45,540 bases of DNA from Gammaproteobacteria bacterium (GCA_030428105.1 JAUIBE010000020.1:1-45540); one strand, 5' to 3'; numbered from the stretch's first letter, positions 1 through 7,003 are shown. A program made the numbers and translations. The notes: generated from the letters alone by a model not told the origin.

Positions 1-125
1 GATGAAAACCTACAACGAATACCGCCCTCACGATGCGCTGGGAAGAATCCCTCCGGCCATGTACGTGAGGAACTTGAAGCTGGAAAACTCTAGTTTAGGA
101 CTGTAACGCTTGCGGGGAAGCTTAC
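1..125 (+). mobile_element. Right end of an IS3-family insertion sequence (partial)
   Basis: The window opens inside an IS3-type element. The last 34 codons of its transposase are visible, followed by about 19 noncoding bases ending in a GGGGAAGCTTAC-like terminus, which is where I place the element's end. The exact end is inferred from where the reading frame of the neighbouring DUF1761 gene resumes (about 124). The left end, orfA and most of orfB lie outside the window, so I cannot say whether the element is intact or which direct repeat it generated. Confidence 0.6.
2..106 (+). CDS. IS3-family transposase (orfB), C-terminal end only
   Basis: The frame opens at the window edge and ends at TAA 104-106. 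The visible tail has the pattern YNEYRPHDALGRIPPAMY, close to the YN.RPH.ALG..PP..Y signature at the C-terminus of IS3-family DDE transposases, just downstream of the catalytic glutamate. The catalytic residues themselves are upstream of the window. The ATG at position 2 is an internal methionine, not the start. The protein would cut and join the ends of its own element. It abuts a DUF1761 gene that has lost its start, so insertion into that gene is the likely history. Confidence 0.75.
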   Translation: MKTYNEYRPHDALGRIPPAMYVRNLKLENSSLGL

Positions 126-486
126 GGCGGCTGCAGCTTCCAGCTTCCTGCTTGGGGGCATCTGGTACTCAAAGCTTCTATTTGAAAAAGCCTGGGTGCG
201 TGCAAGTGGCACCCCGGAACAGTCGGGGCACCCTGCGAAAGTCTTTGGGTTCAGCTTTCTTTTCAGCCTGGTCGCGGCAATCGCATTTGCGGTGTACCTG
301 GGTCCAGCGCCAGAGTTGGCCAGCGCGGTTCAATCTGGATTCGTCGTCGGCCTTTGCTTCGTGGCGACAAGCTTTGGAATCAACTATCAATTCGCCAATC
401 GAAGCTTTGTGTTGCTTGCTATCGACGGCGGGTATCACATTGGCCAGTTCGTGCTTTTCGGCGTGGTGCTCGGCCTATGGCACTGA
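124..486 (+). pseudogene. DUF1761 family membrane protein, 5' end removed by IS insertion
   Basis: From about 124 the frame reads into FLLGGIWYSKLLFEKAW, which matches the first transmembrane segment and conserved WYS.LLF.KAW motif of DUF1761 proteins, then continues with two or three more hydrophobic segments to the family's usual C-terminus (DGGYHIGQFVLFG). The open frame runs back to a stop at 91-93 through IS-end sequence and contains no ATG, GTG or TTG before the conserved segment, so about 10-15 N-terminal residues and the start are missing. An internal ATG at 196 would drop the first membrane helix. Function of the family is unknown. I call it a pseudogene created by the element at 1-125. 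Confidence 0.65.
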
Positions 487-568
487 GCCTGTAAGATGTG
501 TTCGCCGTTCTGAAACCTGAATCGTTACAGATGGAGCACCAATTGTTGCGACGCTTTCCGCGGCAGAC

Positions 569-642
569 GGCTAACCCATCGCTGCCGCTGACGTTTGGCC
601 CGACGCGCGCTTACGGGCGTGCCTATAACTCTGACGTTAGTT
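569..642. other. Possible degenerate integron attC-like site
   Basis: A 74-bp imperfect palindrome has GGCTAAC at the left edge (569-575) and GTTAGTT at the right edge (636-642), resembling attC core sites, each with about one mismatch to RYYYAAC/GTTRRRY. An internal GCCCG...CGGGC pairing is also present. Read on the minus strand, the vapC stop codon lies within the core, as is common for gene cassettes. The inner L-box pairing is poor and no integrase or attI is in the window, so this is only a candidate. The rest of 487-636 holds no gene I can support. Confidence 0.22.
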
Positions 643-1038
643 GTTAGTCAAAGCTGAGCGGAGCCCCAGGTGATCAACAAAAGGCTGGAAGTCCTTGTCG
701 GTGAAAAGCAGCGGGTAGTTCTGCTGAATACAAAACGTGGCAATGAGTGCATCTGTGGTCTTGCGGATTGTAGTTCCCTTCTTTCGTAAGGCCCTGAAGT
801 TTTCAGCCGCCTTGATGGCGCGCTCTTCACCAACAATCTCGCAAACCGGAAGCTCCAGCAATAGCTGCTTTGCAGTCCGGTAATCTTTATCGCTTCGAAA
901 GCCCTGTAAGACCTCTGCTAGCATCAGGTCACCCAGGCCTGCCGGTTCCACGCCCAGGACTTGGTCCAGGAAATCTGTTTGTGGGTTGTCGTTGCCGTTG
1001 AAGTAGTCAATCCAGACGCTTGAATCTACCAGAATCAC
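637..1038 (-). CDS. vapC: VapC-type PIN-domain ribonuclease toxin
   Basis: This 133-residue protein spans a whole PIN domain. Acidic residues expected for the Mg2+ site are present: Asp5 (ILVDSSVWIDYF), Glu42 (LAEVLQGF), Asp96 (TTDALIA) and Asp114 (LFTDKDF). VapC toxins are endoribonucleases, often cutting tRNA or rRNA, and are held inactive by VapB. The start is GTG at 1038, overlapping the vapB stop as GTGA, which implies translational coupling. The pair sits on the opposite strand to all near neighbours, with its own promoter, as expected for a mobile toxin-antitoxin module. The N-terminal WIDYF motif is typical of VapC. Confidence 0.93.
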   Translation of the reverse strand: MILVDSSVWIDYFNGNDNPQTDFLDQVLGVEPAGLGDLMLAEVLQGFRSDKDYRTAKQLLLELPVCEIVGEERAIKAAENFRALRKKGTTIRKTTDALIATFCIQQNYPLLFTDKDFQPFVDHLGLRSALTNN

Positions 1039-1229
1039 TGGTCGGTTCTCATCGCATCAAGATTTCCATGCCACCGCAATTTCCCACGGTATCCCCTGAT
1101 GCGTTCCTGTCTCTTGAGCTGGACCAACGTGCGCAGGCCAAGCTCAACCGCTTCTCTTTTTGTTTTGGCCCCGGTTGCCTTTAGGGCCTCCTGCATCAGT
1201 TCTTCGTCAATAACTATATTGGTTCTCAT
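1035..1229 (-). CDS. vapB: VapB-type antitoxin
   Basis: This 64-residue protein begins MRTNIVIDEELM and continues TKREAVELGLR, the pattern of VapB antitoxins of the DUF2191/PF09957 type. The N-terminal half is a short ribbon-helix-helix-like DNA-binding unit, and the basic C-terminus (KLRWHGNLDAMRTD) is the part known in such families to wrap the toxin. I chose ATG 1229. A longer frame to 1268 would start inside the operator palindrome and adds 13 residues foreign to the family. It is co-transcribed with vapC, overlaps it by 4 nt, and probably represses its own promoter through the palindrome just upstream. Confidence 0.9.
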   Translation of the reverse strand: MRTNIVIDEELMQEALKATGAKTKREAVELGLRTLVQLKRQERIRGYRGKLRWHGNLDAMRTDQ

Positions 1230-1242
1230 GGTGGTTGTCGGT

Positions 1243-1288
1243 GTGTATAGTGTATGAAAATTATACACATGAAGGGTGCGGGATCACA
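1243..1288 (-). promoter_or_regulatory. vapBC promoter and operator palindrome
   Basis: Reading the minus strand, a perfect TATAAT -10 box lies at 1265-1260, about 30 bp before the vapB ATG. It is embedded in an inverted repeat, GTGTATA (1243-1249) and TATACAC (1262-1268), with a further TGTAT at 1251. Overlap of -10 and palindrome fits autorepression by a VapB-VapC complex. The -35 element (about 1283-1288, TGTGAT) is weak. Confidence 0.6.
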
Positions 1289-1357
1289 CCTGCCCGTCCA
1301 CAAAAGGCGGGGCCCAGCAGCCTATTCAATTGTTCGCCAGGACGATTAGCAAATCAA

Positions 1358-1867
1358 ATGAACCAGGATGAAATAAAGTCGCTCTTTGATCAGCAGGCCG
1401 CAGGCTACGATGCCCAGTGGGCGAAAACGCGGCCTGTCAGGGACTGCCTGCACTTGATTCTGGAGTCGGCGCTGGCGGAGCTTCCGTCCGAAGCAAATAT
1501 CCTGTGTGTCGGCGTTGGAACGGGTGCGGAGTTAGCACACCTCGCCAGGAAATGGCCCGAGTGGAGATTTACCGCAGTTGATCCGTCTGGCGGCATACTC
1601 GCGAGTAGCGATTTGTCATCGGATGTGGAGTCGCCCGAATACGAGGTTCTCCTTCGAGCGTGGATGAACATGATGTCCGCCTCGGGTGTGCCGCCCGAGG
1701 GAATGGAGCGTATGCGCAAGGCATATGCCAATGATGTCGGGGTGCTCCCACCAGGCGAGGTTTCATCAATCATCCTGGCGAGCGGTTTTGAATCCGCGGT
1801 TCAGTTTTTCCAGGCCGGCTTGATCCGCGGCTGGATTTCAAAGCGGGCGGGGTTTGATGCCGCTTAG
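1358..1867 (+). CDS. Class I SAM methyltransferase with an internal in-frame deletion
   Basis: The 169-residue product starts MNQDEIKSLFDQQAAGYD, a typical N-terminus of a small SAM methyltransferase. It contains motif I (CVGVGTGAE, about residues 50-58) and the following acidic-strand region (TAVDPSG, 72-78). It then jumps directly to ILASSDLSSD and a C-terminal part ending LPPGEV...FFQAGLI. Relatives I recall have roughly 70 more residues between PSG and GGILASSD, covering the middle of the Rossmann fold. Here SGG would be the fusion point, near nt 1589-1597. The product is therefore probably inactive, though the frame is kept. The start ATG 1358 has only a weak upstream CAGGA. The longer frame from 1235 runs through the vapBC promoter and is unlikely. 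Confidence 0.7.
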   Translation: MNQDEIKSLFDQQAAGYDAQWAKTRPVRDCLHLILESALAELPSEANILCVGVGTGAELAHLARKWPEWRFTAVDPSGGILASSDLSSDVESPEYEVLLRAWMNMMSASGVPPEGMERMRKAYANDVGVLPPGEVSSIILASGFESAVQFFQAGLIRGWISKRAGFDAA

Positions 1868-1934
1868 CTAATCAACAAAGATCGTTGCCGTATTCGCCGG
1901 CAGGGATCTTCTCACCAGGCCGATCAAGCGGCTG

Positions 1935-2156
1935 GTGACAATGTTGTACCTCCTCGCATCGCTGGCCACGACGGCTTCAAGCATTTACCTGGCGGAAGGT
2001 AATGCGCATCTCAGCGCAATACTGGTTGATCGAGGAGCGCATTTTCCCGCGCCGGTGTTTGCTGGAGCCACGTTCTTCATCCTGTTTCTTGCGGGTGTAT
2101 GCACGACTGTTTACTTTATCCAGATGGACACACAAGCCAGGAAGGAGCCTGCCTGA
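1935..2156 (+). CDS. 5'-truncated copy of the downstream small membrane protein
   Basis: The frame is open from 1872, just after the methyltransferase stop, but the first usable start is GTG 1935 or ATG 1941. The 73-residue product has two hydrophobic segments (residues 3-20 and 41-62). It aligns without gaps to the C-terminal two thirds of the 132-residue protein at 2229-2627: R..., LY, L...YLAEGN/YAEGSN, VDRGAHF/LDHGITF, then a long hydrophobic stretch. The similarity continues upstream of the start to the stop at 1869-1871, so an N-terminal part has been lost. It is best read as a decaying tandem duplicate. Function is unknown and no ribosome-binding site stands out. Confidence 0.5.
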   Translation: MTMLYLLASLATTASSIYLAEGNAHLSAILVDRGAHFPAPVFAGATFFILFLAGVCTTVYFIQMDTQARKEPA

Positions 2157-2228
2157 CAAGGTGTTGAACCTGCCCGGCCAATGCCAAAGTCCGCGCCGCT
2201 TGATTCCAACGAATAGGGTCCAGCGAAT

Positions 2229-2627
2229 ATGAAGCAGTTACCTGTTGAAGTTGATCTCTTGTCCGCCTGGTATGCCGCTTTCGCCACCTGGGATTCGACG
2301 ATCAATTTTTGGATTAGCGCAACGTTTGCCGTGCTCGTCGCCAGCCATACGCTTAGAAAATCCATGACTACCCAGTTAGCACGCTATATGGCTGCGCTTT
2401 ATGGCGCGTTCTGCCTCTACACATTCTTGCGGGCCTTGTCGCTGTATGCCGAGGGTTCGAACCTGGCTCATGTCATGCTTGATCATGGCATCACCTTCAC
2501 AAGGTTCGGGGCAACGGTAAACTTTCTTTCCAACCTCACCATTCTTGTAATATTCCTGGCGAGTAGTTTCATTACCCTAAAGTTCGTTTTTTCGACCACT
2601 TCAAGCGACAACGAGAGCGACGTCTAG
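2229..2627 (+). CDS. Small integral membrane protein, function unknown
   Basis: The 132-residue protein has about three hydrophobic helices (near residues 24-42, 53-72 and 95-118) and an acidic C-terminal tail (SDNESDV). I do not recognise a named family. It is the full-length member of a pair with the truncated copy at 1935-2156. ATG 2229 follows an AGGG about 10 bp upstream. The stop codon lies inside an attC-like core at 2622, and the next gene begins just past the far end of that palindrome, which is the arrangement seen in gene cassettes. Confidence 0.65.
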   Translation: MKQLPVEVDLLSAWYAAFATWDSTINFWISATFAVLVASHTLRKSMTTQLARYMAALYGAFCLYTFLRALSLYAEGSNLAHVMLDHGITFTRFGATVNFLSNLTILVIFLASSFITLKFVFSTTSSDNESDV

Positions 2628-2707
2628 CAAACGGTTCAGACTGCTCGTTTCGCCAAAAAACTGATTCCCGACTAAACTGCACGCGCAGCGGAGTTGCAGC
2701 GTTAGGC
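2622..2707 (+). other. Possible degenerate integron attC-like site
   Basis: The 86-bp interval is bounded by GTCTAGC (one mismatch to RYYYAAC, containing the upstream stop codon) and GTTAGGC (a perfect GTTRRRY core). About 12 bp inside each end, CTGC and GCAG can pair. The next gene starts 17 bp downstream. The L-boxes pair poorly, and no integrase is present in the window. The site could be a relic cassette junction or chance. Confidence 0.28.
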
Positions 2708-2723
2708 CAACTGGGAGAAAGCG

Positions 2724-3506
2724 ATGCTGGAATCTGAATATTTCGAAATGAACCGCGCGGGTTGGGATCAACGCGCAGGGGCGCATTTTGACTCCGAGTT
2801 TTACGACCTGGAAGGCTTCCTGTCTGGCAAAACGTCTCTCCGCGAAATCGAACTCGCGGAACTTGGAGACGTCCACGGAAAAACATTGCTGCACCTGCAG
2901 TGCCACTTTGGATTGGACACGCTTTCCTGGGCGCGTAAAGGTGCAGTCTGTACCGGAGTAGATATCTCACCGGTCGCAATCGAAAAGGCACGGGAATTGG
3001 CACGGGCCGAGGGTTCAGGCACAGAGTTTGTCTGTAGCGATGTTTACTCTTTCGAGCCTTCAAACCAGGGCCCATACGACATTGTTTATACCTCGTATGG
3101 CGCGGTGTGTTGGCTGCCTGACTTGAGCCGATGGGCTGAAGTGATTGCTTCCAACCTGTCTGTTGGCGGGCGCTTCTACATGGCCGAGTTTCATCCCATT
3201 TATGATCTCCTGGCGGGGTATTCCTACTTCACCCGGGAAGAGCCCGATGTGGAAGAAGAGGGCACGTACACCGAAAATGGCGCGGATACGGTGGCCACAT
3301 TGGCAACCTGGGCACATCCCATGTCCAGCGTGATGAATGCGTTGATTGGTGTGGGCATTCAGGTTGAGCGGCTAAGTGAGTTCCCGTTTAGCCCCTACAA
3401 TTGTTTCGAAGGCATGGTGGAGCGTGAGCCGGGGCGTTTCTACCTCACGCACAAAGAAAATGATGTTCCAATCGTGTACAGCATCACCGGGCGAAAAGTC
3501 GCCTGA
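2724..3506 (+). CDS. Class I SAM-dependent methyltransferase
   Basis: The 260-residue protein has a Rossmann-type SAM domain in its first 150 residues. Motif I is LLHLQCHFGLDTLSWAR (a divergent GxGxG seen in this subfamily), followed by the acidic strand end VDISPVAIEKA, the motif near CSDVYSF, and VVYT-like IVYTSYGAVCWL. The second half (MAEFHPIYDLL, then an acidic loop) probably forms a substrate lid. Substrate is not evident; relatives are annotated only as methyltransferases. GGGAGA at 2713-2718 gives a good ribosome-binding site for ATG 2724. The gene lies immediately downstream of the attC-like site and 7 bp before a lipoprotein gene. Confidence 0.85.
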   Translation: MLESEYFEMNRAGWDQRAGAHFDSEFYDLEGFLSGKTSLREIELAELGDVHGKTLLHLQCHFGLDTLSWARKGAVCTGVDISPVAIEKARELARAEGSGTEFVCSDVYSFEPSNQGPYDIVYTSYGAVCWLPDLSRWAEVIASNLSVGGRFYMAEFHPIYDLLAGYSYFTREEPDVEEEGTYTENGADTVATLATWAHPMSSVMNALIGVGIQVERLSEFPFSPYNCFEGMVEREPGRFYLTHKENDVPIVYSITGRKVA

Positions 3507-3513
3507 CCCATCG

Positions 3514-4089
3514 ATGACGGTAAGGCTTAACCTGGAACATCCAAAGATTTGGCGCGCCCTGTTTTGCGCTGTGCTTCTCGCACTCAGCGCCGCGTGTTCT
3601 GATCAATCCGGAACAACGGGGAATGTGAGTGCAGAAACCGACGGGAGGTTTCGACAAGCCCTGGCAAACCTTGAAATAAAGACCGATGAGGTGAGTTCGG
3701 GTGGGGCCAAACTACAAGATGGCTACTTCGAAGAGCCGGCTGCCCCGGGCTCCGCTTCAAAAACCACCATCCAGATCACCAGCGAAGCATTTGGCGACCT
3801 GAACGCGGACGGCGCCGACGACGCAGCGGTTATCCTGGCAACAAGCTCAGGTGGTAGCGGTACGTTTTACTACCTGGCCGTGGCGATCAACCAAGAGGGT
3901 GCTGCGGAGCATGTCGGCACCGAGTTTCTGGGCGATCGGGTGGAAATTGAGTCTGTGAATATCTCCGCGGGCGTTATTTCGGTTTCATTCCTGTCGCACG
4001 AGACCGGGCAGCCCATGTCAGAGCCACCAGCCAGCAGGCGCAACCTGTCGTTCGTTGTTAGCGACGGGCGCCTGGAAAAACAGGAATAA
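3514..4089 (+). CDS. Putative secreted lipoprotein, function unknown
   Basis: ATG 3514 gives a 191-residue product with a signal peptide ending in a lipobox, ALSAAC, with Cys28 as the predicted lipidation site. After a Ser/Thr-rich linker, one globular domain follows with an FGDLNADGADDAAVIL segment. That segment resembles a calcium-binding or FG-GAP-like D.N.DG.DD loop and is typical of proteins annotated only as hypothetical lipoproteins. The frame is open further upstream (3376), but that part overlaps the methyltransferase and lacks a signal sequence. It is 7 bp downstream of the methyltransferase and probably in the same transcript. Confidence 0.75.
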   Translation: MTVRLNLEHPKIWRALFCAVLLALSAACSDQSGTTGNVSAETDGRFRQALANLEIKTDEVSSGGAKLQDGYFEEPAAPGSASKTTIQITSEAFGDLNADGADDAAVILATSSGGSGTFYYLAVAINQEGAAEHVGTEFLGDRVEIESVNISAGVISVSFLSHETGQPMSEPPASRRNLSFVVSDGRLEKQE

Positions 4090-4123
4090 GCGCCCGCCCA
4101 CCGGCCTGGCAAAGGAGCGTATC

Positions 4124-4462
4124 GTGGAAACCATCACCTTTGACGATTTCCTGAAGGTCGAGCTTCGGGTGGGCCGCATCGTCAGTGCGTCGGTGTTCGC
4201 AGAGGCGCGCAAGCCAGCCTATGTCCTGCACGTTGATTTTGGTGAGGAGCTTGGCGTCAGGAAGTCCAGCGCGCAGATCACTGCGCTTTACGAGCCCCAG
4301 GAGCTTGTCGGCAAGCTGGTGGTAGCGGTCGTGAATTTTCCACGCAAGCAGATTGGTCCGCTGATGTCAGAGTGCCTGGTTACCGGCTTCCACAATGAGC
4401 AGGGTGAGGTTGCGCTGTGCGTTCCCGACCAGCCGGTGCCCCTGGGGACAAGGCTTTTGTGA
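4124..4462 (+). CDS. csaA: CsaA-like tRNA-binding-domain protein
   Basis: The 112-residue protein is a single tRNA-binding (EMAP II/ARC1-type OB-fold) domain over its whole length. Landmarks are the opening ITFDDFLKVELRVGRI, EARKPAYVLHVDFGE, KSSAQIT, and NFPRKQIGPLMSECLVTGF. Family members form homodimers with chaperone-like or tRNA-binding activity. The start is GTG 4124, chosen because AAGGAG (4112-4117) lies six bases before it and the family's N-terminus (ETITFDDF) begins there. A longer frame from 4055 overlaps the preceding gene. It lies 34 bp after the lipoprotein gene. Confidence 0.9.
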   Translation: METITFDDFLKVELRVGRIVSASVFAEARKPAYVLHVDFGEELGVRKSSAQITALYEPQELVGKLVVAVVNFPRKQIGPLMSECLVTGFHNEQGEVALCVPDQPVPLGTRLL

Positions 4463-4521
4463 CGGAGTCGCTTGGTTGCGTGCCCGCGCCGTGCGATTCC
4501 TCGGTGGGCGTGATTAGTAAC

Positions 4522-4527
4522 TATAAT
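4522..4527 (+). promoter_or_regulatory. TATAAT -10 box, possibly giving a leaderless transcript
   Basis: A perfect TATAAT ends 6 bp before the ATG at 4534, so transcription would start at or next to the initiation codon. No Shine-Dalgarno sequence is present upstream of that ATG. A matching -35 is not obvious, which lowers confidence. Confidence 0.35.
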
Positions 4528-4533
4528 CAGCGC

Positions 4534-4875
4534 ATGAAACTCCTTGTCGCCATCCTGCTCGTTACGCTCCTGCTTCCCGGCTGCTATTACCCAACCACGC
4601 CCGTTGCCACCGGCCCAACGCTGCAGCAGCGGTTCGAACAATCGTGGTCGGCGGCGATGGGAGCCATGGCTGATCAAGGCCTGTCGATCCACGAGGAAAA
4701 CCGCGGCGCAGGGGTGATTCGAGGCAGTCGCAACGGCGTCGTGATCACCGCCACGCTTTTTACACGTGATGATGGAAGGTTACAGGTAGAGTTCACCCAG
4801 TCTGGCGAGACGAGCAATGACCCCGATCTCAATTCTCGCGTGGCGGAAAGCTACAATCGGCGCATGGGGCGCTGA
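4534..4875 (+). CDS. Small lipoprotein, function unknown
   Basis: The 113-residue product has a short signal peptide and a textbook lipobox LPGC (Cys17). The mature part (SAAMGAMADQGLSIHEENRGAGVIRGSRNG) suggests a small alpha/beta domain like those of outer-membrane lipoproteins annotated as hypothetical or DUF4136/BamC-like; I cannot assign it. ATG 4534 was chosen because the lipobox sits at the normal distance. Upstream codons of the longer frame overlap csaA. No ribosome-binding site is visible, and the -10 box immediately upstream suggests a leaderless message. Confidence 0.7.
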   Translation: MKLLVAILLVTLLLPGCYYPTTPVATGPTLQQRFEQSWSAAMGAMADQGLSIHEENRGAGVIRGSRNGVVITATLFTRDDGRLQVEFTQSGETSNDPDLNSRVAESYNRRMGR

Positions 4876-4941
4876 TTTCCAAAGTGAAAATCGCCGCTGC
4901 AGGCTTGTATCGAGTGGTGGCGATGCCCGTGAGGGTCTTTC

Positions 4942-5454
4942 ATGGTTAGTCTGGAGAAGCACTGGTTCTGGCCCGCAGCGCTGGCCGTCTTGATGTCAAA
5001 CGGACTGCTGGTTGCCATTGACGGCTGGCAGGCGCCGCAGATCAAGGAGCTTGGCGTCTTGTTTGACTTCGCCGTGCTTATTCCATTGCTTTACCTGCTT
5101 TGTTACCGGGCGCGCGGCAAAAAAACTGTGGTTCGTGCCCTGGCATTGGCCTGCCTGGGAGTCTGGGCCGCCGGCCATTTTGTCCCCGACGCGCACCATG
5201 TGCTGATCAGCCAGGTTGGCTGGATACGCTACGTGGGCCTTGGAGTGCTGGTGCTGATCGAGATTCGACTGGCGATCGAGATCTGGCGGCTGGCGTTTCG
5301 GGGCAAGGCGGAAGATGCGAGCCATGCCATTCGTGAAAAAGCCGAAAGCGAGGGCGCGCCGCCGTGGGTTGCCAAACTGATGGCCGCCGAGGCCAGGTTC
5401 TGGAAAAAGCTGTGGCAGTCTGTGGGTGGTGTTCTTGGTCGCGGCCCGAAGTGA
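4942..5454 (+). CDS. Inner-membrane protein, function unknown
   Basis: The 170-residue protein has about four hydrophobic helices within residues 8-112 and a charged cytoplasmic tail (KAEDASHAIREKAESEG...). I do not recognise its family. GAGGG at 4931-4935 is well placed for ATG 4942. Its stop overlaps an in-frame GTG (5451) of the next gene's longer frame, and the two are probably co-transcribed. The absence of catalytic-looking motifs in the membrane segments leaves its role open. Confidence 0.7.
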   Translation: MVSLEKHWFWPAALAVLMSNGLLVAIDGWQAPQIKELGVLFDFAVLIPLLYLLCYRARGKKTVVRALALACLGVWAAGHFVPDAHHVLISQVGWIRYVGLGVLVLIEIRLAIEIWRLAFRGKAEDASHAIREKAESEGAPPWVAKLMAAEARFWKKLWQSVGGVLGRGPK

Positions 5455-5477
5455 CCCTCGAACAGGAGCTGCAAGTT

Positions 5478-5867
5478 GTGAAACCCGGAAACTGCACCCC
5501 GATACTTCGAATCTTTGATGAAGCCAAGGCCAGGGAATTCTATTGCGCGTATCTTGGCTTCGAGGTGGATTTCGAGCACCGCTTTGAAGAGGGAATGCCG
5601 CTCTATCTTGGGTTGAAGTCGGGCGACCTGGAGTTTCATCTCAGTGAACATCACGGCGATGCAACGCCTGGTTCTGCAGTTCGGGTGGAGATTGAGGACA
5701 TCCAAGCGTTTCACGCAAGCCTGGAAGCCAGGCAGTACAAGTACATCAGGCCCGGAGTGGAGGTGATGCCGTGGGGTGAGCGGCAGGTTAAGGTCACCGA
5801 CCCCTTTGGCAATAGAATCATTTTCTGGGAAGCAATCGAGAAGCGCCAAGAACCAGGCCAACCATGA
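5478..5867 (+). CDS. Glyoxalase/bleomycin-resistance (VOC) superfamily protein
   Basis: The 130-residue single-domain VOC protein opens with [27 protein letters not shown]-type sequence and closes with [12 protein letters not shown], the hallmark second beta-alpha-beta-beta-beta unit. HLSEHHGD in the middle and the terminal WE could supply metal ligands. Members include glyoxalases, dioxygenases and antibiotic-binding proteins; the close subgroup is annotated only as glyoxalase superfamily. GTG 5478 was chosen because AGGAG lies 7-8 bases upstream; GTG 5451 is an alternative that overlaps the preceding stop. The stop overlaps the dehydrogenase start as ATGA, so the two are coupled. Confidence 0.85.
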   Translation: MKPGNCTPILRIFDEAKAREFYCAYLGFEVDFEHRFEEGMPLYLGLKSGDLEFHLSEHHGDATPGSAVRVEIEDIQAFHASLEARQYKYIRPGVEVMPWGERQVKVTDPFGNRIIFWEAIEKRQEPGQP

Positions 5868-6904
5868 AAGCTGTACTGATCGAGCAATTCGCTAAGCCCC
5901 CCACGCTAACCACCGTGCCCGACCCCGTCCCGGTCGATGACGGCGTGGTGGTGAAGGTGGAGGCTTCGGGCGTGTGTCGCAGCGACTGGCATGGCTGGGT
6001 GGGGCACGATGACACCATAGATCTTCCGCATGTACCCGGCCACGAGTTGGCGGGCACCGTTGCGGCGGTGGGAAAAGACGTTAAGAACTGGAACGTGGGT
6101 GACCGCGTCACGGTTCCGTTCGTGGGCGGCTGTGGCGCCTGCCCGCAATGCCATGCCGGGCAGCAGCAAGTGTGCGACCACCAGTTTCAGCCTGGCTTTA
6201 CCCACTGGGGGTCTTTCGCAGAATACGTTTCTCTTCACCGCGCTGACCTCAACCTGGTTGCCCTGCCCGAAACCATGGATTTCGCCACCGCGGCGAGCCT
6301 GGGCTGTCGGTTTGTCACTTCGTTCCGCGCCGTTGTCGACCAGGGTCAGACCAGGGCGGGGCAATGGCTGGCGGTTCACGGCTGCGGCGGTGTGGGCCTT
6401 TCCGCCATCATGATTGCCAACGCGCTTGGGGCCAACGTGGTCGCCATTGATGTTGCCCCGGACAAGCTGGCGCTGGCGAAGAAGCTGGGTGCGGCGGCTG
6501 CAATCGACGCAACCACCGAAACAGATGTTGCGGGCGCGGTTAAAGATCTTACCGGCGGCGGCGCACATGTTTCGCTGGACGCCCTTGGCCACCCCCAAAC
6601 CTGCTTCAATTCGGTGCTGTGCCTGCGCAAGCGTGGCAAGCATATCCAGGTGGGGTTGCTGGTGGGCGAACACAGCGCGCCGCCCATTCCAATGAGCCAC
6701 GTGGTGGCCGACGAACTGGAAATCCTGGGGAGCCACGGCATGCAGGCCCATCGCTACGGCGCGATGATGGCCATGATCGAGACGGGAACGCTCAAGCCTG
6801 AACTGTTGGTTGGAAAGAAAATCAGCCTGGAGCAGGCTATCGATGCGCTGGTAAACATGGACGAATTCCAGGGCGTAGGTACAACGGTAATTACCGACTT
6901 TTGA
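5864..6904 (+). CDS. Zinc-dependent alcohol dehydrogenase (MDR superfamily)
   Basis: The 346-residue enzyme has the full two-domain MDR layout. Catalytic zinc ligands are Cys38 ([10 protein letters not shown]) and the GHE pair at 59-61. The structural zinc lobe has Cys90, Cys93, Cys96 and Cys104. The NAD(P) site reads [10 protein letters not shown] near 172-181, with VAIDV after it. It oxidises an alcohol or reduces an aldehyde using NAD(P); the substrate cannot be read from sequence. It starts inside the stop of the VOC gene (ATGA), and together they could process a reactive carbonyl compound, though that is inference. A weak terminator follows, then a divergently placed MarR promoter reading in the same direction. 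Confidence 0.93.
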   Translation: MKAVLIEQFAKPPTLTTVPDPVPVDDGVVVKVEASGVCRSDWHGWVGHDDTIDLPHVPGHELAGTVAAVGKDVKNWNVGDRVTVPFVGGCGACPQCHAGQQQVCDHQFQPGFTHWGSFAEYVSLHRADLNLVALPETMDFATAASLGCRFVTSFRAVVDQGQTRAGQWLAVHGCGGVGLSAIMIANALGANVVAIDVAPDKLALAKKLGAAAAIDATTETDVAGAVKDLTGGGAHVSLDALGHPQTCFNSVLCLRKRGKHIQVGLLVGEHSAPPIPMSHVVADELEILGSHGMQAHRYGAMMAMIETGTLKPELLVGKKISLEQAIDALVNMDEFQGVGTTVITDF

Positions 6905-6909
6905 CGGCC

Positions 6910-6930
6910 GGGGTCACCGCCCCTGTTTTT
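6910..6930 (+). terminator. Weak rho-independent terminator after the alcohol dehydrogenase
   Basis: A five-pair stem, GGGGT/GCCCC with a CACC loop (6910-6923), is followed by TG and five T residues. It begins 6 bp after the dehydrogenase stop and precedes the marR promoter, so it would separate the two transcripts. Confidence 0.5.
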
Positions 6931-6942
6931 ATTGCGCGATAC

Positions 6943-6971
6943 TTGACTAATCAAACAAATGGCAATAAACT
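6943..6971 (+). promoter_or_regulatory. marR-family gene promoter with overlapping palindrome
   Basis: TTGACT (6943-6948) and TAAACT (6966-6971) are separated by exactly 17 bp, a good sigma-70 arrangement 33 bp before the MarR start. The -35 lies in the imperfect palindrome TTGACTAATCAA (6943-6954), a size and AT-rich form typical of MarR operators, so autorepression is likely. Confidence 0.6.
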
Positions 6972-7003
6972 TGCGCCCTCAATGATTTCGCAAGGAGTAA
7001 GTC

